Below are positions 45,120 through 54,239 of a DNA stretch of 64,000 nucleotides, piece after piece. The notes below the pieces were generated by a model that saw only the letters and a program-made list of their open reading frames with translations, did no database searches and was not told the DNA's origin. Each line of letters opens with the position of its first letter. Position 1 is the first letter of the stretch. Position numbers and translations under genes: made by a program. Source of the DNA: Labilibaculum euxinicum (GTDB lineage Bacteria > Bacteroidota > Bacteroidia > Bacteroidales > Marinifilaceae); contig NZ_WTCR01000007.1 in the NCBI RefSeq assembly GCF_009795715.1, positions 62,001-126,000 of the forward strand. Direction: 5' to 3'.

Positions 45120-46046
45120 ATGCTTATTGCTAAAAACCTAAGTAAATCCTTCAAAGAAGTTAATGCATTAAACAATATTTCCCTTGCTGTTCAGGAAGGT
45201 GAATTATACGGCCTGCTCGGGCCAAACGGAGCCGGAAAAACAACAACAATCAGCATTTTAAGTTCACTGCTAAAGCCTGATAGCGGCGAAATCCTTTATC
45301 AGGGAAAATCACTTTACCAGAACCTGACTAAATCTAAAAAAATGATTGGTGTTGTTCCTCAGGAAATAGCTCTTTACGAAGATTTGACAGCCTTAGAGAA
45401 TTTGAAATTCTGGGGAACTTTATATGGCATAAAAGGCAAAGAACTGCAATCAAAAACAGAGGAATTATTAGATTTTCTGGGCTTATCGGATCGGAAAAAC
45501 CACAAAATAAAAACCTATTCGGGTGGAATGAAAAGAAGAATTAATATTGCAGCAGCTCTTCTTCACGATCCAAAGATCGTTTTTATGGATGAACCAACGG
45601 TCGGGATTGATCCGCAAAGCAGAAATCTTATTTTTGAAGTCATTCAAGAACTCCATTCCCGTGGTCTCACAATGATTTACACTACACATTATATGGAAGA
45701 AGCCGAACGTCTATGCGACAGAATCGGCATTATTGATGAAGGGAAAATTATTGCTGAAGGTAGTCTCGAAGAGCTTAAAAAATCATCTAAAATCAATGAG
45801 GAAATTCATGTAAGGTTTACAAATGTTCAAAAAACTGACCTCTCAAATATCAATAATCATTTTAATGGCCAACTTCTAATTCATGAGAATCAGATGGTAC
45901 TGTCAACTTCACTGGCCAATACCGATTTGCCCATTCTAATTCAAATGTGTACGAAGGCAAATCTGCACTTGGAAAATCTTCAGGTAAAAAGTTTAAGTCT
46001 GGAGAGTATCTTCCTTGAATTAACAGGAAAATCCTTACGCGATTAA
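45120..46046 (+). CDS. ABC transporter ATP-binding protein (ABC-2 type)
   Basis: The 308-residue protein has Walker A GPNGAGKTT, Q-loop VVPQE, signature YSGGMKRR, Walker B VFMDEPTVGIDP and the H-loop TTHYMEEAE. The C-terminal ~80 residues are the extra domain common in drug- and polysaccharide-export ATPases. The permease gene follows 58 bases later. The substrate is unknown. Confidence 0.94.
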   Translation: MLIAKNLSKSFKEVNALNNISLAVQEGELYGLLGPNGAGKTTTISILSSLLKPDSGEILYQGKSLYQNLTKSKKMIGVVPQEIALYEDLTALENLKFWGTLYGIKGKELQSKTEELLDFLGLSDRKNHKIKTYSGGMKRRINIAAALLHDPKIVFMDEPTVGIDPQSRNLIFEVIQELHSRGLTMIYTTHYMEEAERLCDRIGIIDEGKIIAEGSLEELKKSSKINEEIHVRFTNVQKTDLSNINNHFNGQLLIHENQMVLSTSLANTDLPILIQMCTKANLHLENLQVKSLSLESIFLELTGKSLRD

Positions 46047-46104
46047 ATAGTGCATATCCATTACTAATTTAATGATCTTCCATTCGATTTAAACTGAAAA
46101 AATC

Positions 46105-47340
46105 ATGTTCACAATAGCATTTAAAGGCATTCGACAATATTTTAAAGACCGTACAGCAGTTTTGCTATCACTATTACTGCCAATCGTATTAATTACACTT
46201 TTTGCATTGATGTATGGAGGAATAGGGAAAAAAGAAAAATCACATCCGATTTCTCTTCTTTTTACAGATCAGGACAATACTGAACTTTCAAAAGAAGTAT
46301 TTAATACTTTGAACGATAAGGATGGAATGCAGCTATTTCCCAAAAGCTACGAGGAAGCTTCCGATCTAATCAAAAAAGGTAAAAACACTGCAGTATTGGT
46401 TCTGTATAAAGGATTTCAGGATTCTGTGGAAGCAGGAAACAAAGCCCCAATGGAATTATTTTACGATGAAGCCAAGGAAATTGAAATGGGTTTATTGCAA
46501 CAGGCATTGTGGTCTAATTTATTTGGTATCACAATGAAAAAAGGAATCAAAGGAAAAGTCAACACTTGGATCAAAGAAAAAAATCCGGATCTGGCAGATG
46601 CAGAACTTCTGGATATTCAGGCACAGGTTGAAGAGCAGTTTACTGATTTCGATAATTCGGATGATTCAAAAGAATTGGAAGAAAAGTCGAACCTGCCAAT
46701 GACTGCAATTGTTAGTGAAGAAAAAAATGGCAATCTGGGATTGGTGCAGGCCATTGCAGGCACAGCAATTATGATGTTGCTTTTTAGCGTATCGGGAAGT
46801 GGTGCTTCCTTATTAAAAGAAAAAGAAGACGGAACCTTTCGCCGGTTATTGGTATCTCCTATTTCTCCATCCAGTATCCTTTACGGCAAAATGCTGTCGA
46901 CACTTTTTATGGCCGTATTACAACTAACAGTTATGTTCTTGTATTCATGGCTTGCCTTAGGATTGGACATATTTATTAATCTGCCAGCCTTACTCCTTAT
47001 GATTTTATCGGCAGCAATTGCCTGTACCAGTTTTGGAATTTTCATGGCTACTATCTGCAAAAGCAGAAAGCAGGTGGAAAGCTTATCGACCTTGATAATA
47101 CTGGTTATATCAGCACTGGGAGGAAGTATGATGCCACTTGTTTTCATGCCCGAAATCATGCACAAACTAGCTGTTGTTTCTGTAAACTATTGGGCAATAG
47201 AAGGCTTTTTCGATGTTTTCTGGAGACAACTTCCTTTATCAGAAATCTATCCAAAAATGTTAGTCTTGCTGGGTATTGGTATCGTTCTCACCTCTATTTC
47301 AGTTATTAGTTTTAAACGAAATCTTCTGAAATTAGTATAG
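46105..47340 (+). CDS. ABC-2 type transporter permease
   Basis: The 411-residue protein has one N-terminal helix, a large extracytoplasmic domain (about 45-215) and then five to six helices with the ABC-2 signature region EKEDGTFRRLLVSPISPSSILYGKML. This matches the YhhJ/DrrB-like single-permease exporters. It forms a transporter with the preceding ATPase. The exported substrate cannot be inferred; the Crp/Fnr gene follows after 126 bases. Confidence 0.93.
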   Translation: MFTIAFKGIRQYFKDRTAVLLSLLLPIVLITLFALMYGGIGKKEKSHPISLLFTDQDNTELSKEVFNTLNDKDGMQLFPKSYEEASDLIKKGKNTAVLVLYKGFQDSVEAGNKAPMELFYDEAKEIEMGLLQQALWSNLFGITMKKGIKGKVNTWIKEKNPDLADAELLDIQAQVEEQFTDFDNSDDSKELEEKSNLPMTAIVSEEKNGNLGLVQAIAGTAIMMLLFSVSGSGASLLKEKEDGTFRRLLVSPISPSSILYGKMLSTLFMAVLQLTVMFLYSWLALGLDIFINLPALLLMILSAAIACTSFGIFMATICKSRKQVESLSTLIILVISALGGSMMPLVFMPEIMHKLAVVSVNYWAIEGFFDVFWRQLPLSEIYPKMLVLLGIGIVLTSISVISFKRNLLKLV

Positions 47341-47466
47341 AAACTCTGCTAAAATAAGTATTTAATGAATACAGTGCATGGAATTTAAGACCAATTCATC
47401 CCTTATTCTTTGCAAACTGCAAAGAAAGACCTAATATTGAGAGTAATTTAAAACCTCATAAAAAAA

Positions 47467-48138
47467 ATGCTATTTCAACAACTATCACAATCTCCCGTTT
47501 TCAGAGGAATTTCTCCTGACGAGATGGAAAATTTGCTGATCGACTCACAGTATCAGATTAAGAAATTTTCGAAAGGTGACATGCTTGCCTTTCGGGAAGA
47601 TAAATGTGAAAATCTGATGATTGTTTTAAAAGGCAGTGTGAAAGGCGAAATGCTCGATCCATCAGGAAAAAGCATTAAGATTGAGGATATTATGGCTCCC
47701 TATCCTATTGCATCCGCATTTTTATTCGGACAGAGAAATCAGTTCCCGGTAAACGTAACAGCAAATGAAGAAGTGGAAGTTTTCTACCTGTCCAAAAACT
47801 CAGTAATTGAAATGTTTCAAAAAAATAAGGTATTTCTGACCAATTACTTAAATTCTATATCGAATAGAAGTCAGTTTTTAGCCAACAAACTGATGTTTTT
47901 AAATTTTAAAACGATAAAAGGAAAGTTAGCAAACTACCTTTTAAAACTGGCAGCCCCCGATAAAACTGAAATTACTTTACCAAAATCTCAAGCAGAAATG
48001 GCTCAGTTTTTTGGCGTTACACGTCCTTCTTTTGCCAGAAGTTTAAAAGAAATGGAACAGGAAGGCTTAATTGAAACCAACAGAAGAGAAATAAAAATCC
48101 TAAATAAGCAACAACTCATCAGACTTTTACAGCAATAG
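47467..48138 (+). CDS. Crp/Fnr family transcriptional regulator
   Basis: The 223-residue protein has an N-terminal cyclic nucleotide-binding-like fold (FSKGDMLAFREDKCENLMIVLKGSVKGE) and a C-terminal winged helix (KSQAEMAQFFGVTRPSFARSLKEMEQEGLI). It lacks the cysteine cluster that binds iron-sulfur in FNR; only one cysteine (about 53) is present. The next gene, 198 bases on, encodes a flavodiiron protein whose leader has an inverted repeat; regulation of that gene in response to oxygen or nitric oxide stress is plausible but inferred. Confidence 0.93.
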   Translation: MLFQQLSQSPVFRGISPDEMENLLIDSQYQIKKFSKGDMLAFREDKCENLMIVLKGSVKGEMLDPSGKSIKIEDIMAPYPIASAFLFGQRNQFPVNVTANEEVEVFYLSKNSVIEMFQKNKVFLTNYLNSISNRSQFLANKLMFLNFKTIKGKLANYLLKLAAPDKTEITLPKSQAEMAQFFGVTRPSFARSLKEMEQEGLIETNRREIKILNKQQLIRLLQQ

Positions 48139-48192
48139 GTAAGAAAATTAAAAGAAGATGTTGTAGAAGCATTTCGAAAATAAAAATATTCT

Positions 48193-48246
48193 TAATTTTG
48201 TGGGCTGTAAACAAAGTGTTCCGATTTCTTGTTATAAATCAGAACA
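48193..48246 (+). promoter_or_regulatory. Promoter element and inverted repeat upstream of the flavodiiron gene
   Basis: TAATTTTG at 48193-48200 fits TAnnTTTG. Seventeen bases on, TGTTCCGATTT (48217-48227) and AAATCAGAACA (48236-48246) form an 11-bp inverted repeat with one mismatch and an 8-base spacer. It lies in the transcribed leader or overlaps the start of transcription, so it could be a repressor site or an RNA hairpin. Confidence 0.45.
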
Positions 48247-48336
48247 AATAAGATCTCAAACTCCTTTTGTCGCGACAGTAGTTGCTTCAATGAGATAGAA
48301 AGGTCTGAATATGCAAAATCGACAAAATCATAAAGA

Positions 48337-49536
48337 ATGCACAATAGAAACAACATTACTGACAAAATTTTCTGGGTAGGAACAAATGACCGACGCACTC
48401 ATTTATTTGAAAACTACTGGCCGTTGCCAAAAGGTGTAGCTTACAACTCGTATGTTATTGTTGATGAAAAAACAGCCATTGTAGATACTGTTGAAAAAGG
48501 TACTATGGATGAATATTTGGACAACATTACTGAGGTATTGGATGGTCGAAAAGCAGATTATTTAATCATTAACCATATGGAACCTGATCATTCAGGCTCT
48601 ATCCGTTCTTTGGTTGAACGTTATCCTGAAATGAAAATAGTAGGAAACAAAAAGACATTTCCGATGTTGGAGCGTTTCTATGGAATCAAAGAAAATATTT
48701 TTGAAGTTCAGGAAGGTGATCAAATTGACTTGGGAGAACACAAATTAAACTTCTATATGGTTCCGATGCTGCATTGGCCGGAAACCATGGTTACTTTTGA
48801 AACCACACAAGGAATTTTATTTTCGGGAGATGCTTTTGGTGCTTTCGGAACTTTGGATGGTGGTATTTTCGATGATGAATTGGATTTGGATTATTTGGAT
48901 GAAGAAATCAGCCGTTACTATTCCAATATTGTTGGAAAGTATGGTCGTCCAACTCAAAATGCATTGAAGAAATTAGATGGATTGGAGATCAAAATGATTT
49001 GTGCAACCCACGGACCAATTTGGAGAAGTCATGTAGCTGATATTATTGCCAAATACGACAAGTGGAGTCAGTATAAAACCGATGCAGGTTGCGTTATTGT
49101 ATATTCTTCGATGTACGGAAATACAGAGAAAATGGCTGATAATATTGCCCGCCAATTGGTTAAAAAAGGAATTAAGAAAGTTCGTATTCACGATTCTTCA
49201 AAAACACATCCATCTTATATTATCAACGATATTTTTAAATACCGTGGTGTAATTTTAGGTTCTTGTGCTTATAATGGTGATGTTTTCCCAACCATGGAAA
49301 CCCTGATTAATGAATTGGAGCACATGGCTATTAAAGATCACGTTTTAGGCGTATTCGGTTCCAAATCCTGGGGCGGTGGCGGCTTAAAACGCTTGAACAA
49401 ATTTGCCGAAGAAATTAAGTGGGAAACTATTGAAGCAACACCTGAAGCTCTTTGCGCTCCTAACAGCGAAGATTTCGATTTGTGCGAAGCTTTGGCTGAA
49501 GGAATGGCAAGCCGTTTAAAAGAACTTTACAAATAG
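48337..49536 (+). CDS. Flavodiiron protein (FprA, A-type flavoprotein)
   Basis: The 399-residue protein has a complete di-iron site: H80, E82, D84, H85 (HMEPDH), H146, D165 and H225, in a metallo-beta-lactamase fold. A flavodoxin domain follows from about 253 (SSMYGNTEKMA). This two-domain form reduces oxygen to water or nitric oxide to nitrous oxide with electrons from rubredoxin or a similar carrier, protecting anaerobes. It is preceded by a Crp/Fnr gene and ends at a strong terminator. Confidence 0.96.
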   Translation: MHNRNNITDKIFWVGTNDRRTHLFENYWPLPKGVAYNSYVIVDEKTAIVDTVEKGTMDEYLDNITEVLDGRKADYLIINHMEPDHSGSIRSLVERYPEMKIVGNKKTFPMLERFYGIKENIFEVQEGDQIDLGEHKLNFYMVPMLHWPETMVTFETTQGILFSGDAFGAFGTLDGGIFDDELDLDYLDEEISRYYSNIVGKYGRPTQNALKKLDGLEIKMICATHGPIWRSHVADIIAKYDKWSQYKTDAGCVIVYSSMYGNTEKMADNIARQLVKKGIKKVRIHDSSKTHPSYIINDIFKYRGVILGSCAYNGDVFPTMETLINELEHMAIKDHVLGVFGSKSWGGGGLKRLNKFAEEIKWETIEATPEALCAPNSEDFDLCEALAEGMASRLKELYK

Positions 49537-49558
49537 AAAATTAGTACTCAATATAATG

Positions 49559-49587
49559 AACTCCTCCGCATTCGGGGGAGTTTTTTT
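49559..49587 (+). terminator. Terminator of the flavodiiron gene
   Basis: A 10-bp stem (AACTCCTCCG and CGGGGGAGTT, one G-T wobble) closes a four-base loop and is followed by seven T residues. Confidence 0.93.
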
Positions 49588-49834
49588 GTGTCATTTAATT
49601 AAAATATATATTCCATAAAGTATCGTCTGATTATATGTGGAGTTCGAAATTGAGTCCGGAGATCGGGACCCGTATAGTGAAGAATGCGTTAATAACAAAA
49701 AGTTGTCTGAGCACAGCGAGTTCTTTTTATTCATATATAAATTTCATAAATAGGAGTTCATGATCTCACAAGTTCGGTAGTTTAGTATTCGAAATAGTAA
49801 CGGGTGGTTGAGGACGTTTTCGTTGATTTTTTGT

Positions 49835-49861
49835 CTACTTTTTCATCCAAGGAAAAAGTAG
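49835..49861. repeat. Intergenic palindrome in a gene-free stretch
   Basis: CTACTTTTTC (49835-49844) and GAAAAAGTAG (49852-49861) form a perfect 10-bp stem with a 7-base loop. The surrounding gap 49588-49951 (364 bases) has no credible gene; it reads like remnants of intergenic repeats, with the motif TCTGAGCACAGCGAGTTC near 49710. No clear T-run makes it a terminator for either flanking gene. Confidence 0.55.
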
Positions 49862-49951
49862 AAGCCCATCTGGCTTTAAGACAATATTTCAAACAAAAAA
49901 CTCCCTTAATAATTAAGGCGTTTCTCAATATCATAGAGAATTACGATTTAA

Positions 49952-50566
49952 TTAGAATACAATCCCCAGCTGAAGACGAATAAAATCATAATTGCGGGAT
50001 AAGTTTGCGCTAAAACCAATATTGCCACTGACATTTGGCCCCATTTCCCATCTAATCCCAAATGAAGGAACAAGCCACGCATTATAATTCCGATCATCCT
50101 CTTCGTAACAATTGGAATAATAGCAATCATCCTCATCTTCCGGATCAATAATTTCCAATGCTATTGTAATTAAATCGGTTCCCAATCCAATATAAGGTTT
50201 CACTTTCCCTTCACCCAGAAATAATTTTGCATTCACCAACCATAAAAAATTGGTCTCTTTAAAATTTATTTCATCAGCATAACCTGTATCATAGTAATCT
50301 CGCCAAGAGGTAAGAGTAAATTCAGTTCCAAAATAAAAATTTCCTGAATTCACACCTAAATCCAAACTAAAAGCACTTCCTGATTTTGCAAACTCTTTTG
50401 CATCTCCTGATGTCCATGCCGGACCATAATGAAAACCAACTTCAAATTTTGAAATGTGATCGATATCAGGAGAATATTTCTCTACTGGTTTTTCGTAGGT
50501 ATACTGAGCGAAAGAGTAATTCGCCAACAGAATAATGACAGATAATAAAAAGAGTTTAGTTTTCAT
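49952..50566 (-). CDS. Small outer-membrane beta-barrel protein
   Basis: From the ATG at 50566 the protein has a signal peptide (LLSVIILLANYSFAQ) and about 185 mature residues with alternating strands (FEVGFHYGPAW, NFYFGTEFTLT, VKPYIGLGTDLITI), ending in aromatic-rich IRLQLGIVF, the typical C-terminal strand of an outer-membrane barrel. An acidic loop DPEDEDD is present. It resembles generic porin-like OMP_b-brl proteins; function unknown. An upstream extension to 50611 lacks signal-peptide logic. Confidence 0.75.
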   Translation of the reverse strand: MKTKLFLLSVIILLANYSFAQYTYEKPVEKYSPDIDHISKFEVGFHYGPAWTSGDAKEFAKSGSAFSLDLGVNSGNFYFGTEFTLTSWRDYYDTGYADEINFKETNFLWLVNAKLFLGEGKVKPYIGLGTDLITIALEIIDPEDEDDCYYSNCYEEDDRNYNAWLVPSFGIRWEMGPNVSGNIGFSANLSRNYDFIRLQLGIVF

Positions 50567-50650
50567 GATGTCCTTTTTAGAATTGATCCTTTTCATTAAT
50601 AAGACAAACAACTACACCTCCTCACTTACTCTAAATATAAAATTATCCAG

Positions 50651-50687
50651 CAAAAAATGGCCATCTCATTTGCATGAGACAGCCATT
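50651..50687 (-). terminator. Terminator of the aspartate aminotransferase gene
   Basis: On the minus strand AATGG pairs with CCATT and TCTCAT with ATGAGA in an interrupted stem, followed by six T residues, 20 bases after the stop codon. Confidence 0.75.
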
Positions 50688-50707
50688 CAATTATATAATT
50701 CGATTGA

Positions 50708-51901
50708 TTATTTCAGTTTCTCAACCGATGCTTTTATTCGACTGATAGCTTCTGCCATTTGCTCTTCGCTGGTGGCATAAGACAATCGCAAACATTCAGG
50801 AGATCCGAATGCCTCACCGGTTACAGTTGCTACATTCGCATCTTCCAACAAGAACAAACTTAAATCTGTAGAATTGTTAATGGTGTAACTTCCATTTGCC
50901 TTCCCAAATAATTGAGAAACTTTAGGAAACAGATAAAATGCACCATTTGGCTCACGGGTTTCGAAACCAGGTACTTCTCGAATTTGTTCCAAAGCTAAAT
51001 CTCTTCTTTTGTGAAATGCTTCTCTCATGGCAACAGTTGTTGACTGATCACCATCTAAAGCCGCAACAGAAGCAATTTGAGCAATCGAAGATGCACCTGA
51101 TGTCATCTGTCCTTGTAACTTGTTACAAGCTTTTGCAATCCACAACGGAGCCGCAATGTAGCCAATCCTCCATCCTGTCATGGCATAACCTTTAGAAACA
51201 CCATTAATCACCACTACGCGGTCAAAAATATCTGCAAACTGGGCAATACTTTCGTGAGCACCAACGTAATTGATGTGCTCATATATTTCATCAGAAAGAA
51301 TCGTAATATCCGGATATTTCACAAAAACGTCAGCCAATGCTCTTAGCTCATCTTTAGAATACAAACTTCCGGTTGGATTGCTTGGTGAACTGAATAAAAA
51401 GGCTTTCGTTTTTGGAGTAATCGCCGCTTCCAATTGCTCAGGAGTAATTTTAAAATCCTGCTCGATTGGTGCATATACAAAAACATTAACTCCTTCAGCT
51501 AACTTTACAATTTCGCTGTAACTTACCCAATAAGGCGAAGGAATAATTACTTCATCTCCTTTATTGATGATACTCAAAATAACGTTGGTAATTGATTGTT
51601 TCGCTCCATTTGAAACAACAATTTGATCAACGGTGTATTCCAAATCATTTTCCCGTTTCAGCTTACCTACCACTGCCTTACGTAATTCAACATAACCAGG
51701 AACCGGCGAATAATGAGAATAATTATCATCAATAGCCTTTTGTGCTGCCTTTTTAATGTGGTCAGGAGTATCAAAATCTGGTTCACCTACGCTCAGATTG
51801 ATAACATCAATTCCGAGAGCTTTCATTTCTCTGCTTTTTTGAGACATCGCAAGAGTTGGAGACACTTCCATTCCTGCAATTCGATCCGAAACTTTCAACA
51901 T
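50708..51901 (-). CDS. PLP-dependent aspartate-type aminotransferase (class I/II)
   Basis: The 397-residue protein has the class I landmarks: NLSVGEPDFDTPDHIKKAA near the start, SNGAKQS, SSPSNPTGSLYS, LSDEIYEHI, and the Schiff-base lysine in INGVSKGYAMTGWRIGY. A late arginine (ECLRLSYATS) binds the substrate carboxylate. It most likely transfers amino groups between aspartate or another amino acid and 2-oxoglutarate. It is a single gene with its own terminator, and its leader carries an (AAC)n tract. Confidence 0.94.
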   Translation of the reverse strand: MLKVSDRIAGMEVSPTLAMSQKSREMKALGIDVINLSVGEPDFDTPDHIKKAAQKAIDDNYSHYSPVPGYVELRKAVVGKLKRENDLEYTVDQIVVSNGAKQSITNVILSIINKGDEVIIPSPYWVSYSEIVKLAEGVNVFVYAPIEQDFKITPEQLEAAITPKTKAFLFSSPSNPTGSLYSKDELRALADVFVKYPDITILSDEIYEHINYVGAHESIAQFADIFDRVVVINGVSKGYAMTGWRIGYIAAPLWIAKACNKLQGQMTSGASSIAQIASVAALDGDQSTTVAMREAFHKRRDLALEQIREVPGFETREPNGAFYLFPKVSQLFGKANGSYTINNSTDLSLFLLEDANVATVTGEAFGSPECLRLSYATSEEQMAEAISRIKASVEKLK

Positions 51902-52091
51902 TCTAAATTAATTTAGGGATTTAGTAAATTGCTTAATACTTTTGTGTTTGTTGTTGTTGTTTTCCCCCTTGATAATTAAAATAAACGGTGCGATTAGTTT
52001 ATCTTCGAATTATCATTTCAGTGGATAAAGATACAGTTTTTAAATACATAGGGAATCCATAACTATCGAAAAATATAAAGAAACTATTAAA

Positions 52092-52616
52092 ATGAAAGAC
52101 ATTCTTGAAATTAGTAAGTATATCCTGCCATCATTGGTTGTTTTTGCTACTGCTTATCTGCTGATAAAGCAGTTTTTAAAGCATGAAGAGCGCAAAATTA
52201 AGCATCAGCTTTTACTGAAGAATCAAAAACAAACCACTCCAATAAGACTTCAGGCCTGCGAACGGTTAATTATTTTTCTGGAACGTATTCATCCCGAATC
52301 GTTAATTGTTAGAGAAAATACAAGCGGGTTAACAAATTTACAATTGCAGCAAAAATTGATTCTTGCCATTCGTACTGAATACGAACACAATCTTGCACAG
52401 CAACTTTATGTTACCGATGAATCGTGGATGCTGTTAAAAAATGCAAAAGACAGTACAATTCGATTAATTAATACTGAAGCCACGCAAACGGCACCTGAAG
52501 ATTCTTCAATTGTTTTGTGCAAAGCGATTATTGAAACACATATGCAGCAACAAAAACCGGCTATTGTAACTGCAATTTCGGCATTGAAAAATGAGATTCA
52601 ACAAATATGGAGCTGA
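52092..52616 (+). CDS. Membrane-anchored protein of unknown function
   Basis: The 174-residue protein has one N-terminal membrane helix (ILPSLVVFATAYLLIKQF) followed by a charged helical cytoplasmic part with conserved-looking segments (RLQACERLIIFLERIHPESLI; LVLAIRTEYEHNLAQQLYV-like). I recognise the pattern as a Bacteroidota protein of unknown role but cannot name a function. It precedes the helicase gene by 98 bases. Confidence 0.72.
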   Translation: MKDILEISKYILPSLVVFATAYLLIKQFLKHEERKIKHQLLLKNQKQTTPIRLQACERLIIFLERIHPESLIVRENTSGLTNLQLQQKLILAIRTEYEHNLAQQLYVTDESWMLLKNAKDSTIRLINTEATQTAPEDSSIVLCKAIIETHMQQQKPAIVTAISALKNEIQQIWS

Positions 52617-52688
52617 TTTAAAGCATTGAACAGCTATACAAATAAGAACGATAAACAATGAAAGATCGCTAATGTCGGTTTATTTGCC

Positions 52689-52696
52689 TATTTTTG
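52689..52696 (+). promoter_or_regulatory. Bacteroidota-type -7 promoter element
   Basis: TATTTTTG fits TAnnTTTG and lies 18 bases upstream of the helicase ATG at 52715. Confidence 0.4.
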
Positions 52697-52714
52697 CACA
52701 AATTTTCAAATACC

Positions 52715-54049
52715 ATGGTAATGATTTCATTTGACGACATCAAAATAAGCAAACAGATTAGAATGGCGCTTGACGAGGCGGGATTCGAGAAACCAACAGA
52801 AATACAAGAGAAGGTATTTTCCCCTATTCGTGCAGGCAAAGATGTAATTGGGATTGCCCAAACAGGAACAGGTAAAACCCTGGCCTATTTGATGCCAATT
52901 TTAATGAAATTAAACTACGCACAGGGATTTGATCCAAGAGCATTAATCGTTGTTCCTACCCGTGAATTGGTTTTGCAGGTTGTTGAAACAATTGAATTAC
53001 TGTCTCCCTATATCAACCTGCGCGCCGTTGGGGTGTATGGCGGGGTGAACATCAATACTCAAAAGGAAAAATTGTATGCAGGCATTGATATCATTGTGGC
53101 GACTCCTGGTCGTTTAATGGATATCTACATGACCCGAATTCTGAAATTCACCCTGATTAAAACTCTTGTGGTTGATGAGGCTGATAAATTAATGGATCTG
53201 GGGTTTATGCCTCAGTTAAAGGCGATTTTCGAAATCATTCCTGAAGTTCATCAGAACCTACTGTTCTCGGCAACTTTCTCGGATACGGTTGCTCAATTAG
53301 CTGATGATTTTCTTATAAATCCTGAGCGAATAGAAATTGCGCCACAGGCTTCTACCGTTGAAAACATTCATCAAATTCAATATCAGGCTCCTAATATTCT
53401 TAGTAAAATAGCTCTGCTTAAACACCTTTTAAAAGACAAAGAGGTATTTAACAAGGTGATGATATTTACCGAGACCAAGAAGAATGCGGATCGGATTGTG
53501 GATCGTTTGGAAGAATTTTTGGGCGAAGACCTAAGTGTAATTCACTCGAACAAAGCACAAAACACAAGGATTAAAGCACTTAACGACTTTAAAGAAGGTA
53601 GATCAAGAGTATTGATTGCTTCTGATGTTGCTGCCCGTGGTATCGATATTGAAAACATCAGCCACGTAATCAACTTCGACATTCCGAGCAACTACGTTGA
53701 GTATGTTCACCGTGTAGGTCGTACCGGACGTGCCGAAAAAGATGGTACTGCCATTAGCTTTGTAAATAAAGGCGAAGAGGAGTTGATGGAACAGGTAGAA
53801 GCTTTAATTAAAAAGCCTATTGAAATAGGAGCGGTTCCTGTCGAAGTTGTATTTACAAGCCAATTGCTTGAAGATGAAAAAATACAAACCCGAAATATTA
53901 AAATTAAAAACACCATCCGTTTGGATTTATCCAGTGGTGCCTTTCATAAGAAATCAGCTAAAAATTCAAAGACTCCATCGGGTTCAAAAGGCCGCCAAAA
54001 GGCAATTGAAAATAAGAAACGAAACCGAAAGAAGAAATCTAAAAAATAA
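52715..54049 (+). CDS. DEAD-box ATP-dependent RNA helicase
   Basis: The protein (about 444 residues) has all DEAD-box motifs: Q motif (FEKPTEIQ), I AQTGTGKT, Ia PTRELV, Ib TPGR, II VDEADKL, III SAT, V ARGIDI and VI HRVGRTGR. The C-terminus is a basic, Lys- and Arg-rich tail (about 400-444) that should bind RNA. It resembles RhlE-type helicases acting in ribosome assembly or RNA turnover. The frame extends to a TTG at 52694, but that lies inside the predicted promoter; the ATG at 52715 or 52721 is preferred. Confidence 0.93.
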   Translation: MVMISFDDIKISKQIRMALDEAGFEKPTEIQEKVFSPIRAGKDVIGIAQTGTGKTLAYLMPILMKLNYAQGFDPRALIVVPTRELVLQVVETIELLSPYINLRAVGVYGGVNINTQKEKLYAGIDIIVATPGRLMDIYMTRILKFTLIKTLVVDEADKLMDLGFMPQLKAIFEIIPEVHQNLLFSATFSDTVAQLADDFLINPERIEIAPQASTVENIHQIQYQAPNILSKIALLKHLLKDKEVFNKVMIFTETKKNADRIVDRLEEFLGEDLSVIHSNKAQNTRIKALNDFKEGRSRVLIASDVAARGIDIENISHVINFDIPSNYVEYVHRVGRTGRAEKDGTAISFVNKGEEELMEQVEALIKKPIEIGAVPVEVVFTSQLLEDEKIQTRNIKIKNTIRLDLSSGAFHKKSAKNSKTPSGSKGRQKAIENKKRNRKKKSKK

Positions 54050-54060
54050 ACAAAACAATG

Positions 54061-54084
54061 AAAAGCCCGAAAGGGCTTTTTTTT
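54061..54084 (+). terminator. Terminator of the helicase gene
   Basis: AAAAGCCC and GGGCTTTT form an 8-bp stem around the stable tetraloop GAAA, followed by further T residues. Confidence 0.92.
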
Positions 54085-54185
54085 GTGCATCAAAAAGCCT
54101 TAACAAATAAGGGGTGCCTGCATTTAAAAGCTTATAAATTCAGGAAGGCTTTGGTTTTTATATTTTCCGGGAAAAACATATCAAC

Positions 54186-54217
54186 AAAAAAACGGCCGGA
54201 CTGTAATAGTCCGGCCG
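54186..54217 (-). terminator. Terminator of htpG
   Basis: On the minus strand CGGCCGGACT (ending at 54208) pairs perfectly with AGTCCGGCCG across a five-base loop and is followed by seven T residues, 23 bases after the htpG stop codon. Confidence 0.93.
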
Positions 54218-54239
54218 CCATATATCTGTGAATTATCAA

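Noticed and set aside
45120-47340. Exporter for the cysteine-rich peptide at 31113
   Set aside because: The ATPase lacks the N-terminal C39 peptidase domain needed to cleave a double-glycine leader, and it lies 14 kb away.
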